Source: Monosiga brevicollis MX1 | Taxonomy: Eukaryota > Opisthokonta > Choanoflagellata > Craspedida > Salpingoecidae | Reading direction: 5' to 3' | Length of the DNA: 64,000 nucleotides | Assembly: GCF_000002865.3 (NCBI RefSeq) | Contig: NW_001865079.1 | Coordinates: forward strand, 54,294-118,293 | Shown here: piece by piece, positions 12,620 to 22,962 of the stretch | Position numbering within the stretch: position 1 is the stretch's first letter | Layout of the letters: the number at the start of each line of letters is the position of its first letter | Notes under the pieces: model-generated | Databases searched by the model: none | Told to the model about the DNA's origin: nothing | What the model saw: the letters and a program-made list of their open reading frames with translations, nothing else | Made by a program: the position numbers and the translations under genes

Positions 12620-15600
12620 ATGACATCGTTTAACGACGATTTGATAGATACCATGAGTCAGAATAGCGATGGAGTGTTGCTGTTTCATGCTTGTTGGGCT
12701 TCAGAACCACAACAAGCGCTGCGGTTGTTGAACAATTGGGATCGACCACGTATTCAAGCTGCTGCCACGTTCGAAGCGGTATGTCGGCTGGGTATTGATT
12801 ACGCTTACGTTGAATAAGATAACGTCCCCTGATTTGCTGTCTTGCTGGTGATGGTCATCGGAACACAGAATGGCTATAAAGCACTGCACGGTGCCTGCGA
12901 AAAAGGCCATGCCGAGGTGGTGGGGAGACTGCTGGAGTGCGGTGTTGACGCCAATGTCAAGGACAGCAATGTCAGTATCTCCTCCTTCCCGCTCGTACAA
13001 TTTGGGTGCACGTGTAACGCAATGTCATGATGATCCTGTACCTACACAATGGTGACGCGGTGGTGCATCTCGCAGCAATGCGAAACACCTCTGCACAGGG
13101 CCTGCATGAACGGTCATGTAGAGCTGGTGGGGATGCTGTTGAAGCATGACGCTGATCAAGATGCCAAGGACCACGTCAGTAACTCCCGATTTGCCTTGAT
13201 GATGGTACATGTGTGACACGTGATACTGCTGTTCGTCATGGTGATGTATGTAACAATGGTGATGTATGTAACAACCCACCACAGAATGGCTGTACACCAC
13301 TGCACGGTGCCTGCTTTGGGAATCATGTGGAGGTGGTGAAGATTCTATTGAATCACGGCGTGGATATGGAAGCCAAGGACTGCAATGTCAGTACCTCCCT
13401 TTCCCCCGTTTGCCGTCTCCCTATAATGACACGCTGCATCGCACTGATCCTACAACCTGTACGTGCATGTGATGCATCACAGCATGGTTATACACCACTG
13501 CACGTTGCCTGTATGAGGGGTCATATGGACGTGGTAGGAATGTTGTTAAATCGCGACGCTGGTGCTGAAGCCAAGGACAACGTTAGTAGCTCGCTCCTTC
13601 CCCTCCCCCTATGATGGCACACCCGTTGTAACACATGACGCTGCTGTGCAACTACGTATTTGTGATGCATTGTCCCACAGAACGGTGAAACACCACTACA
13701 CAAGGCCTGCAACGAGGGCCATTACAAAATAGTGGAGACACTGTTGCGGCACAACGTGGATGTTAATGCCAAGACCAACGTCAGTACCTCTCTCGACACT
13801 GCCCCCCATGATGGTACACACCTGTACCATAGCTTGATGTGACTGTACATATCGGTGATGCATCATCTTATGCAGAATGGCTACACAGCACTGCACGCTG
13901 CCTGCATTAAAGGTCATGTCAAGGTGGTGGAGATGCTGTTGAATCGCGGCGTTGATGCGAACACTAAGAGCCACGTCAGTATCCACTCCGCAGTCCCCGA
14001 CCCTACACACCCTCAACCCCACAACCGCCCCCCCCCCACACACACCACCCTGCTACGATGGTGCCCTGTAACACAGAATGCTGCTGTTCCTGTATGTGAT
14101 GGTGATGCATCAACCCACAGAATGGCTGTGCGCCACTGCACGATGCTTGCTTTCAGGGCCATGCGGAGGTGGTGGAGATGTTATTGAATCAAGAAGACGT
14201 AGACACGGGAGCCAAGGAGAGCGATGTCAGTACCTCCTTCTTTCTTTCCCTCCTATGCCAGTACTCGGCAACACAAACTGATCCCGTACCTGAACGTGGT
14301 TGTGATGCATTAATCCATAGTATGGCTTCACACCACTGCACGGTGCCTGCGCTAAGGGCGATGTGGACGTGGTGGAGATGCTGTTGAAGCACGGTGCTGA
14401 TACCACAGCTCAGAACAACGTCAGTGCCTCTCTTCTCTCCCTCTCCCTATGACTGGTCCCGCTGCTCCTGTCTGCCCTCTCTGCTCGTTTCCCTTCTACA
14501 CCCTACTTGCCGTGCCATCATTCAGCCATCCTCCTCGTTTCGTGCACATGTGTGGCCGCCTGTTTGGTTTCTTTCTGCAACTCCTGCCCATGCTACCTGT
14601 GCCCCTCGCTTGCCAGCTCTGCTTTCCTGTCTGCGCTTCCCCATTTTTCACCAGGGGCCTGTTGCTTTATACCGGCCATAACCCACGCCCTCACCGTCTT
14701 GCGTCTGCCTTCCGCATATTTAAGCGGCCTCCAGCCGTCATCGCTGCCTTCTCGACACCCCCACATTTTTTGCTTCATCCTTTGCTTTTCCAAGCATCCC
14801 CGCCTGTGTCCATCCTGCTTGCTGCACGAACACGCATCTTGCTTGCCGAGCGGCACTTGCAAGCTCTGGAACACTGCTGGCTTTGCTGTTTCTATGGTCT
14901 AAGAATACAAACACGCGACACCAACCCAGCATGGTTATTCACCTCATGTTCCGATCAATTTACTGTGGCATATTTTTTAGTTTTGCGACACACCGCTTGA
15001 ACAGGGACGTCAGTACGGGTATGGCAGCAAGCTGGAGCCCGTGTTTGCTGCCCACGAGGCTCGCCTATCACAACCACCCGCACCCCTCACTCCGCCCACA
15101 CCTGTACTTCCGCCCGCACCCCTCACTCCGCCCACGCCGGCACCGCCTTCTGCCTGGCTGCCGCCTCTGCCCACTACCTCCACCCTCGAGGTGAGCCTGC
15201 TCCCCTGTCATGTTTTCCCCAATGCTTTTACTACCTCAATCCTCACCGCCTCACCCAAACTAATCAATATCATTGGAACCACACAACACTTACATGTTAA
15301 TTAGACTACGGCCTCAGTTGTGGTGGCGGTGGACACCTGGCTCAGGCCACTCCTGCCGGAGCGCACCACCAGCCATCCCCTCCCCCACCTCGATGCATTT
15401 ATCAGCGGTGCCGCCAAACAAAACCCCGATCTTGCAATGGCGGTTGCGGATATCCAGAGGACCATCGATGAAGCGCCACCAGAGTTTCCTGTCATGGACT
15501 GGGCTGCTTTCCAGGCGACCACCACCCAGGCCCTCGGCGCGCTCGATCAGGCACTGGCAGTGCCCAAAGCGTTGAACGGCCGATTGGGTCAATTGGACCC

Positions 15601-18457
15601 CAACACTAACAAACTAAAATCAGCACTGCAAGAGCTGCTCGATGTCACTGCTGGGTTTGAGCTGCAACCGGTGCTTCTCGAGCTTCAGACCGTGCTGGCA
15701 GCGTGCCCCGCTCCACCCACCACGCTGACAATGGCACCCGAAACGCCGCCCGCCAACCTCGGTGCAGCCCTGGATAAAGTCGCCATGCTACGCGATGTGG
15801 AAACCAAGCGCATAGAACTGTTCACCAACGCCGACAGCAACCTCCAGCAGCTGGTGTTGGCGCTGATTACTGCCCTGCGTGCCGTGGCAAGAGCGGGAAC
15901 CATCGACACGGACCATCGCGTCGATACACTCGAGCAGAGTGCGCAAGGCTTGGATTTGAGTGCACCACCTCCAGCCGAGGCATTGCCCGAGGCCTGGGAG
16001 CAGCTGTGCCAGGCCCATGAACACCTCAGCTCGCCCAAAGAGAATGGGCTGGAGCAGCTCGCAAACTGGAGAGCAGAACATGACTATGAGCATCAGGACT
16101 GGTACCTGGCGTTTGTGCTGCACGAGGCACAAACCCTGTTGCAGCAGTTGCAAGACATGATCGACTGGCAAGCCACGACGCTGTCCGTGCTAACTTCGTG
16201 CAAAATCTATGCGGATGGTATAACACAGAACACAGATGCCCGAGCCGTGCCTACACACGAGGAGGTGGCTGAGCTACAGGAACAAATTCAGGCAACCACG
16301 GCAGTCTTGTCCTTTGCTCCAGATGCCGTGCGCACTGGCCTTCAAGCTGACTTGGATGCTAAGAAAGAGCGTCTAGTCATTTTGCAGCAACAACTATCGG
16401 ATCAAACACAGGTAGACCAGGTGGTGGCACTGGCAGAGCTACTACACCTTCACTTCCCAGCTCTGCTGGTCTTTTTGCACCCTGAACAGAGCACGATGGG
16501 AGCGCGCCTCCGCACAGTGCTTGGCCCCGACCTTCCAGCCAGTCTGATCTTGGAGGCCATGACCGAAGTGGACCGCACGTTGTCGCTCTCCAGCCTGGGT
16601 CAGCTTGAGCTTCATTACAACCAAAATCACAAGGTGTATAAAGCCCGCGCCACGCTACCAGATTCAGGGGAACAAGATTTGGCCGTCAAGGAGTATGTTT
16701 TTGCTCGGCAACACAAACAAGATCAGTGCCGTACGTTTCTCCGTGAACTCCGCGCCATGCGCCAGCTTGAGCACCCACACATCATTCCGGTCCTCGGTGC
16801 GCTTGTGGACGTGCATGATGGCCACCCGAGCGCCTACCTGGTGCAGCCGTGGTGTACGCAAGGGGATCTGCAGCAGTGGCTCGGCAAGGCGCGCCACATG
16901 GCCACCTCAACCGTGATAGCAGGACTCATGACGCAGCTGCGCACCGCCCTGGCGTTTATGCATAGCAAGGGCTTGGTGCATCGGGATGTCAAGCTGAGCA
17001 ACGTCATGTTAGACGGCTCGGAGGACCAGCCCATCGTGCGGCTGGGCGATTTTGACATCGCCAAGGCCGCCGCTGAAGCCACCATGCTACCATGCACGGC
17101 CACTGCATCGTCGGGTACGGCGGGCTTTATGGCACCCGAAGTGCTATTTGGCCAGGGTCGAGTGGGGGCGCGCCCGGCACAGGATGCCTTTTCCTTTGGC
17201 TGTGTTGTCTACAATACCTACATGTTCCCACAAATGGTGCCACCTGCTCAGTCACGGGGTGATGAGGTCGTGGATCAATGCACATGGAATTTACCAGCGA
17301 GAGATGGTGTCTGCAGCTTCCCGCATCTGGCTGCTGAGGTCAGTGATGTATTTTTGGCTGGATCAGGCAAGGCCAGCTCATTCTTAGCTCATAAAACTTT
17401 TTCCATCGCAGATATGCGATTCGACGAGTGATTTGTACAAGGAAACGCGCGCCTTGCTTGCAACAGATCCGAAACAACGGCCGAGCCTGTTGAGCGGCCG
17501 GCAGATGGCAGAACGACCTGTCGCCGCCCATGCCGGGCCAGCAATTGAAGTTTTGCGCAATTCACCCGAGCTTATCCCAGAGGTGCGTTCGTTGTTGATG
17601 CAATGCTTACCTCGACATGAAGACTGATTTGGATGTACCGTGCAACTAGGTTGCTGAGCTGTTGAAGCAGCTGAGCATTGACGGGCAAGGGCCAGCTAAC
17701 ATTCAGGTGCAGCGGGTAGAGCGCGTGCACAACCCCGTGCTGTGGGAACGCTACAGCGCCAAGCGACGGGAGATGCTGCACGGCATTGCAAACCAGGAGC
17801 ATTGCACGCAGCTTCAAACGGCCACAGTAGATGCGCTTTCGGGCTGTCCAGCCTTGCTTCGCGATGCATCCTGTCAAGAGCGCCTGCTGCTCCACGGCAT
17901 CTCCCCTGGCTCAATGTTGCGTGACAAGATTGTGCGCTTGGGCCCCGACCTTCGCTTTGCGGGTAGCAAAGCCGGCCACCGATTTGGTTTTGGTGTCTAC
18001 TTGGCGGACCATCCCGGCAAGGTGTGATTTTTGAGCGGGCGTACTGTGTTGCTGTCGCTACTGCATATTCTCATGAGCATTTAACATGATGTAGAGCCAT
18101 CGATATACTGAGCCGCCGAATGTTCCGAATCAGCTTGGCCCGAACGATGAGCGGACGCTCTTAATCACACGAGCACTGTTGGGCCATGCCTTTGTTCATC
18201 ACTCGCCTCCGTCCGGTGCACTGGCCCCTCCGCTCTTGCTACATGCACCCGACAATGAGCGGTGCGTTGGGCAATAAGCGGTTGTTTTGCGTGCTAGAGA
18301 GTGCCTTGGTTGTTTATTGACCCGCCTGCTGTGTCTCCATCACTTCTTTAGATATGACTCGGTGATTGCCACGCCGCCGGGGGAATGTCACGAGGTCATT
18401 TTGTTTGACAATACGCAAATCTATCCTGAACTGGTGGTCTACTACACGGCCGATTAG
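12620..18457 (+). CDS. Ankyrin-repeat / protein kinase / PARP (ADP-ribosyltransferase) fusion protein, 1,329 aa
   Basis: A predicted three-domain signalling protein. Fifteen phase-consistent exons: 12620-12778, 12869-12970, 13076-13174, 13285-13386, 13483-13581, 13681-13779, 13876-13974, 14121-14225, 14321-14419, 15014-15190, 15305-17338, 17412-17582, 17650-18021, 18095-18261, 18352-18457. Exons 2-9 each encode exactly one ankyrin repeat (consensus NGxTPLHxACxxGHxxVVxM). A Pro-rich linker and a helical region follow. The kinase has Lys842 (LAVKEY), the C-helix Glu in FLRELRAM, HRDVKLSNVM with Asp941, DFD in place of DFG at 962, and GTAGFMAPEVL. The PARP fold begins VQRVERVHNPVLWERYSAKR and has His1197 (LLLHGISPG), Tyr1232 (GFGVYLAD) and a final strand YPELVVYYTAD. 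The usual Glu of the H-Y-E triad appears to be Val, as in mono-ADP-ribosylating PARPs. Partner proteins are unknown. Confidence 0.87.
12869..14419 (+). repeat. Tandem exon-intron units, one ankyrin repeat per exon (8 copies, period about 200 bp)
   Basis: Unit starts are 12869, 13076, 13285, 13483, 13681, 13876, 14121 and 14321, so spacing is 195-245 bp. Each exon is 99-105 bp, begins and ends in phase 0, and is followed by a donor that starts GTCAGT or GTTAGT. The introns also share a block with CCCCTATGATGGTACAC and a TGATGCATC...CACAG end, so whole exon-plus-intron units were duplicated. Confidence 0.9.
14420..15013 (+). other. Long intron (594 bp) of the ankyrin-kinase-PARP gene
   Basis: This intron is several times longer than its neighbours and is C/T-rich. 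It has open stretches in two frames, but their composition (Cys, Phe, Leu, Pro) reflects the base bias and does not look like protein. I see no missed ankyrin exon in it. Confidence 0.6.
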
Positions 18458-19717
18458 AACGCGTCGTGCTGTTGACTTGGTCCTGGGGCTTGTTTCCTGT
18501 TTGCTTGTTAGGTGTTGCTTGTCGTGCGCCAAGGGCGTGGATGATGAATCGATATACATGATAAGGGCGAAGTGTCAGCTTTCATCAAGATGATCTGCAA
18601 TCCCAAGTCGTGTGACGGGTCATTGGTGGGTTGAGCTGTGCTTTTGTGCATGTATTAACTTGGTACGGCTGCTGGTCGTGAAAGGGGAGCAATGCAATTG
18701 AAAGAAGCTCATTTAGATAGCAACCGTGAAGCCAGAGCGCATGGTCGAACTGGGCCACAACACCCCGTCAGCACTACTTGAATCGGGCATGCACGAGCTG
18801 TTCTGGACGGCCTACGAGCAGCTATCGGATCAGGGCTTGGCCGCCGCTGCTGTGACGCACCTGTTTGACGACAATGAAGCGCAATATCAGCATCGCCCAA
18901 TGCGGCAAGTAAAGACGCAAAACGCTAGCAGGTACCTGAGCCTTGGACCACGCCTGGTTCAATTTTTGCTGCGGTTGGAAGCCATGCCAGCCCCCGACCT
19001 GTCGAGCTTTCGGGGCCAGGTGCTTGCCAGCCGTGGCCCTAACAATCTTCTGTCCTTGGTCTTCTGAGCATCGCTGCCTGATTATGGGCATGGGACGAGT
19101 TGGAAGAAACGCAACGCAGGCTGGCCAATGCGTTGTCAAAATAAGCTTTCAATTCTGGAGTCATCTTGCCATCAGCCCCGAAGAACAAAGGTGGACACAT
19201 TTGGCTATTATTGCGGCACGTCATGGGTTCTTGGGGTGCCTGGCAACGTTCTTATGCTTCAAGCGTTTGGTGGCTTGATGGCAAGTTCAGCATTGCCGTG
19301 GTTGGGGTTTTGATTGACCGTGTCACTGCTCAAATTGCTAGTGCCCTCTCAGGCAGCTGTGATGAATGTTATGAAGCCTGCGCGCAACCTCCACGACCAT
19401 ATGACTGCCACATGCCCCGACCTCAAGGAATCTGCCTGTCGCCATGAAGCTTGATGCCTGGTGCAGCTCATCGTAGCCAGAGGATCGGCTTTGACGATCA
19501 GTTTGTCGGGCTGATGCGGGGTTTCAGCGCCGACGTTTGAGGAAAGGGTTGAACAGGCGGCACACCTGCCGCCGGCGAATCATGCGATAAAGACCATTGA
19601 CGTTTGCAAACCGCTCGAGTTCAACGGTGGTCACTGCGCCCACTGCGCGGACTTGCGTCGTCGCCGATTGGCCTTGGCTTGACGATCCATCTGTTGGTAT
19701 GACACCATTCGACACAG
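18458..19717. other. Convergent intergenic region
   Basis: Both flanking genes end here (PARP fusion on + and ERp29 on -). Apart from the small frame at 18741-19067 I find nothing I can support. It should contain both 3' UTRs. Confidence 0.4.
18741..19067 (+). CDS. Small unrecognised ORF, 108 aa
   Basis: An ATG-initiated frame reads MVELGHNTPSALLESGMHEL and onward to a stop at 19065-19067. The composition is protein-like (Leu, Ala, Glu, Gln) and predicted helical. It starts 284 bp after the PARP gene stop on the same strand. It could be a separate small gene or an exon of a longer one, since a splice-acceptor-like TAG lies just before it at 18718-18720. I recognise no family. Evidence is weak. 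Confidence 0.3.
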   Translation: MVELGHNTPSALLESGMHELFWTAYEQLSDQGLAAAAVTHLFDDNEAQYQHRPMRQVKTQNASRYLSLGPRLVQFLLRLEAMPAPDLSSFRGQVLASRGPNNLLSLVF

Positions 19718-20858
19718 TCACGGCACGCCTGTGGTGGGGGCGGCTAAGAAGGAGCACAGCACGTTGAGGCGCTGCTGAAAGCGTTCTGGCTGCGCTGGTG
19801 TGGAGCGTCCACGCAAGAGACGCTGAACACGAGCCAGCTCGCGTGCCACAAAGGTGGGGCCCTGCGCCGCCAGTCGCGTCAGAATTTGACGGTAGACAAT
19901 GGCTTGCGGTGACTGCACGGTGGATTCATCCAGGGTCTCCAGCTCCGCCAGTGCAGCTATGGGACTGAGAATGCCCTGCGCAACACGCTTTGCGAGCTCA
20001 TCAAGGGGCTGGATACAACCTGGCAGGGCGAGCCACTGCGCTGTGCCCGCCTGCACAAGGCGCAGCAATGCTTCCACCGACACGTCGTCCGTCAGATTCA
20101 AAGGGGGGCGGCTTCCCTTTGGCAACACATAAAAGCTGGGGAATGCCTCGGTGTTGAGCTGGAAGCGTTGGACCAACCGGTTCACGTTTCGATTCATGTC
20201 GGCGTCATTTGGGCCGACCCCTGCCCCGCGCACACAAGTTTGAGGCGCATGAGCTGAGACTTTCAAAATAAATGTACTCTGTGGGTTGTCCCTCTGAGGA
20301 ACCAAGGCTGAACGAAGGGGCTAATTGCGCGTACGCACCATGCGCAAAGGACACTTGAGCCACCAACACGGAGGTTGGAGCCAGCTGTATGGCTACGGTT
20401 CGAAACGCATCCTCAAGCTCCCCATGCGAATACTACCATTGCCGCCACACAGTCGGTAGACCATTTGAGCAGACCTGCCCTCCAATGTCGATATGGGAAA
20501 GTGCAACAGCAGGCCTACCGCCCAGTCAAACTTGACCAGTACGTCCACATCCGCCCCGACCACCTAAAAACGCGAGGGCTGGTCAGACAGAAGGCGATCC
20601 AGAGATGGCTGACAAGAGGCAGGTAGACCGTATCCATGGCCGACAGGCAGCTCCCCTCACCTTGTCAAAAGTATGCTCATCCAAGTTGATGACCCCTGGC
20701 GGCGTGATGCCCCCAGCCAAGGCCACCGTGCCCAACTCTCTCTCCTCCCAACCATGCACCATCCCCAAATTCACCACCAACAGCGGCACCGCCACCATCA
20801 CCATCACCAACAGCGGCCCCAGCGGCCCCAGCAGCCAAGAAGGCCCTCGCACCGCCAT
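19718..20858 (-). CDS. ERP29: ERp29-like endoplasmic reticulum protein, 279 aa
   Basis: ER luminal folding and secretion factor. Exons 20858-20661, 20563-20519, 20432-20339 and 20220-19718 close exactly. A signal peptide is clear (GPLLVMVMVAVPLLVVNLG). The thioredoxin-like domain starts GVINLDEHTFDKV and continues VLVKFDWAYSHGELEDAF, matching ERp29 LVKFD..YPYGEKxDEF. There is no CxxC active site, as in ERp29. FPSFYVLPKG is the end of the thioredoxin fold. The helical C-terminal domain has WLALPGCIQPLDELAKR and a final QQRLNVLCSFL, aligned with ERp29 YLGMPGCLPVYDALA and KSLNILTAF. The protein ends AAPTTGVP with no KDEL-type retrieval signal that I can find. It shares a divergent promoter with the Hsp70-TPR gene. 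Confidence 0.85.
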
Positions 20859-21026
20859 CGTACACAAACAAGCTCGTAAGAGATACTGTGATAATTGTTA
20901 CACTTTATATTAAACGCTGTGTGATATTTATCACACTTTTATACGTGTTTGCTGGTAAGAGAACAAAAAGGGTCTGTTCTACACGTGCTCACTTTGTATG
21001 ACGTGTGTCTCTCTTCTCTATCTCCC

Positions 21027-21057
<31 letters not shown>

Positions 21058-21220
21058 TCTATCTTCTCTCTCTCTCTCTCTCTCTCTCTTTCGCGCAGTT
21101 TCTGCCTTTTCCGTCCTCTACCGCCTACCGCCGGGCCAGGAGGAGACCAGCTTCTTTCCCGAGTGTTCTGCCCACTTCTGTTCGTGTGCATTTGCTTCCT
21201 TCTCTTCTCACACGTAGGTC
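20859..21220. promoter_or_regulatory. Shared divergent promoter region of ERp29 and Hsp70-TPR genes
   Basis: Only 362 bp separate the two start codons. The region holds an AT-rich core near 20880-20945 and a long CT-rich repeat (21008-21090) on the Hsp70-TPR side, probably in its 5' UTR. Confidence 0.55.
21008..21090 (+). repeat. (CT)n-rich simple repeat upstream of Hsp70-TPR start
   Basis: CTCT repeats with TATCT interruptions run for about 80 bp and end about 130 bp before the ATG at 21221. Confidence 0.9.
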
Positions 21221-22916
21221 ATGGCGACCGAAGCCCCAACGACCGCCGAGACGGCGCCCGAGGGCGCGGGCGTGGTGGCGCCGACCGAGACCGTTGATCA
21301 GTATGTCGGGGTGGATCTCGGAACCAGCGGGTATCGACTCTCGACGATGCACGAGAATGGCAGCGTCGACCTCCTTGTCAACAACCTCTCCGCTCGCACC
21401 ACCCCCTTTGTCGGTACGTCTTGTCGAGGCCTCGCCACAGCGCCGTCGTCGTCGTGCCCCCTGACCCTCACGGACCGCCTGCCTGCCTTGGCGATGGGCT
21501 TGCGCAGTTGGCTTTAAGAACGATTCGCGTTTGTTTGGCAATGCTGCCGCCGACTCGGCCTCAACCAACTCTCGCAACACCATCACCGACCTGCTGACGC
21601 GCGCCTCCGCCTCCGATCAGGACCAGGCCACCATCGAGGTGGAATACGAATGGGATGGCCAGACTCGCCATCAGTTTGACATCACCCAGGCTCTCCTCTT
21701 CGCCTTTGAAGAGGTCACGCGCCGCGCTGCCGAGCTGCGCCAGCGCGCACAGGCCGCTGCCCAGAGCCATCAAAGCGTTGTTCAGCACATTTGCCTGGCC
21801 CTGCCCACCGCCAGCCCAGAGCTGCATAACCGCGTGCAGACAGCCGTTCGGCTCGCCCAGCACCTCCAGGAGGGGGCTCAGCCGTGCCAGGTCCATCTGA
21901 GCACTGCCAGCCAAGCGCTTCTGGCGGCTTATTGCCACCGCTACAAGCTCACCATCGATGCCCCCCAAGAGGCTGCCCCGGCAACTGATAACGACGCCGA
22001 GAGCGCAGACACCGTGGCCGCGCCCGCTCCGGCCAGCGAAGATGAGCCAGCTGCTTCCGTGGTCGCCGTGGTGGATGTGGGACAGGGCTTTGCCAACGCG
22101 ATCCTAATTCAACGCACGGCCGACACGGCCAAGCTCCTGGCGGCCACCTCGGCCACGTTTGGTTGCCAAACCCTCGATGAAGCCTGGTTCAACACCCTCA
22201 GCCAGGACATCACGGCCAAGTACAAGGAACCTGTGCCGCGCGACTCGCGCAACGGCCTCCGCTTGCTGGACGCCTGCTGCCGAGCACGAACCGTGCTCAG
22301 CGCCAACAATTCGACCGATATCGTCCTTGAATGCTTTGGCGAGCGCGAGTGCGATGTGGCCTTAAAGGTCCAACGCGATGGTTTCAACGCCGCCTGCGCT
22401 GATCGCATGGCCCCCTTGGCCGCCATTCTGGAAGAACTCCTCTCTTCTGCCAACCTCAGTGCAGCCGACATTGAGGGTGTCGAACTGGTCGGTGGCGGCA
22501 CCTGTGTACCCCTTGTCCAAAGCACCATCGAGAGCGTTTTGGGTGAAGGCAAGCTACGCACCACGCTTGACCGTAGCCATGCCGTGGCCATTGGTACCGC
22601 TGTCCTGGCCTCCTGGAAGGCTGGTGATAATACTGAAGCACCAGACACCACTGCAGCAGCCGAACTTCAGAGCCACGAACAAGCCTGGCTCGAGGCCGAG
22701 CAGCGCATGCGTGAGCAGGACGCCAACCTGCGCGCAATTGGGGAGGCTCGCAATCACCTCGAGGCCTTTCTATTTGCCACCCGTCAGCGCCGAGATGGAC
22801 CCTTTGGAGACAAGTTCAACGCCGACGCCACTCTTCCACTCTTGGACTCGACTGAAGACTGGCTCTGGAGGTGCGAATCGCCCACCCGCCTTGTTTGTAC
22901 GTGCGCCGGTCCTCAT

Positions 22917-22962
<46 letters not shown>

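Noticed and set aside
13010-13300. Minus-strand frame rich in His and Tyr inside the ankyrin exons
   Set aside because: Antisense to ankyrin exons; its His/Tyr content reflects the repeated TGATGTATG intron motif.
14449-15000. 183-codon Cys/Phe/Leu-rich frame in the long ankyrin-gene intron
   Set aside because: Composition follows the C/T bias of the intron; the flanking exons join in phase without it.
19166-19447. Plus-strand frame of 93 codons downstream of the PARP gene
   Set aside because: Composition is not protein-like (Trp/Ser/Cys scattered), with no start context or splice support.
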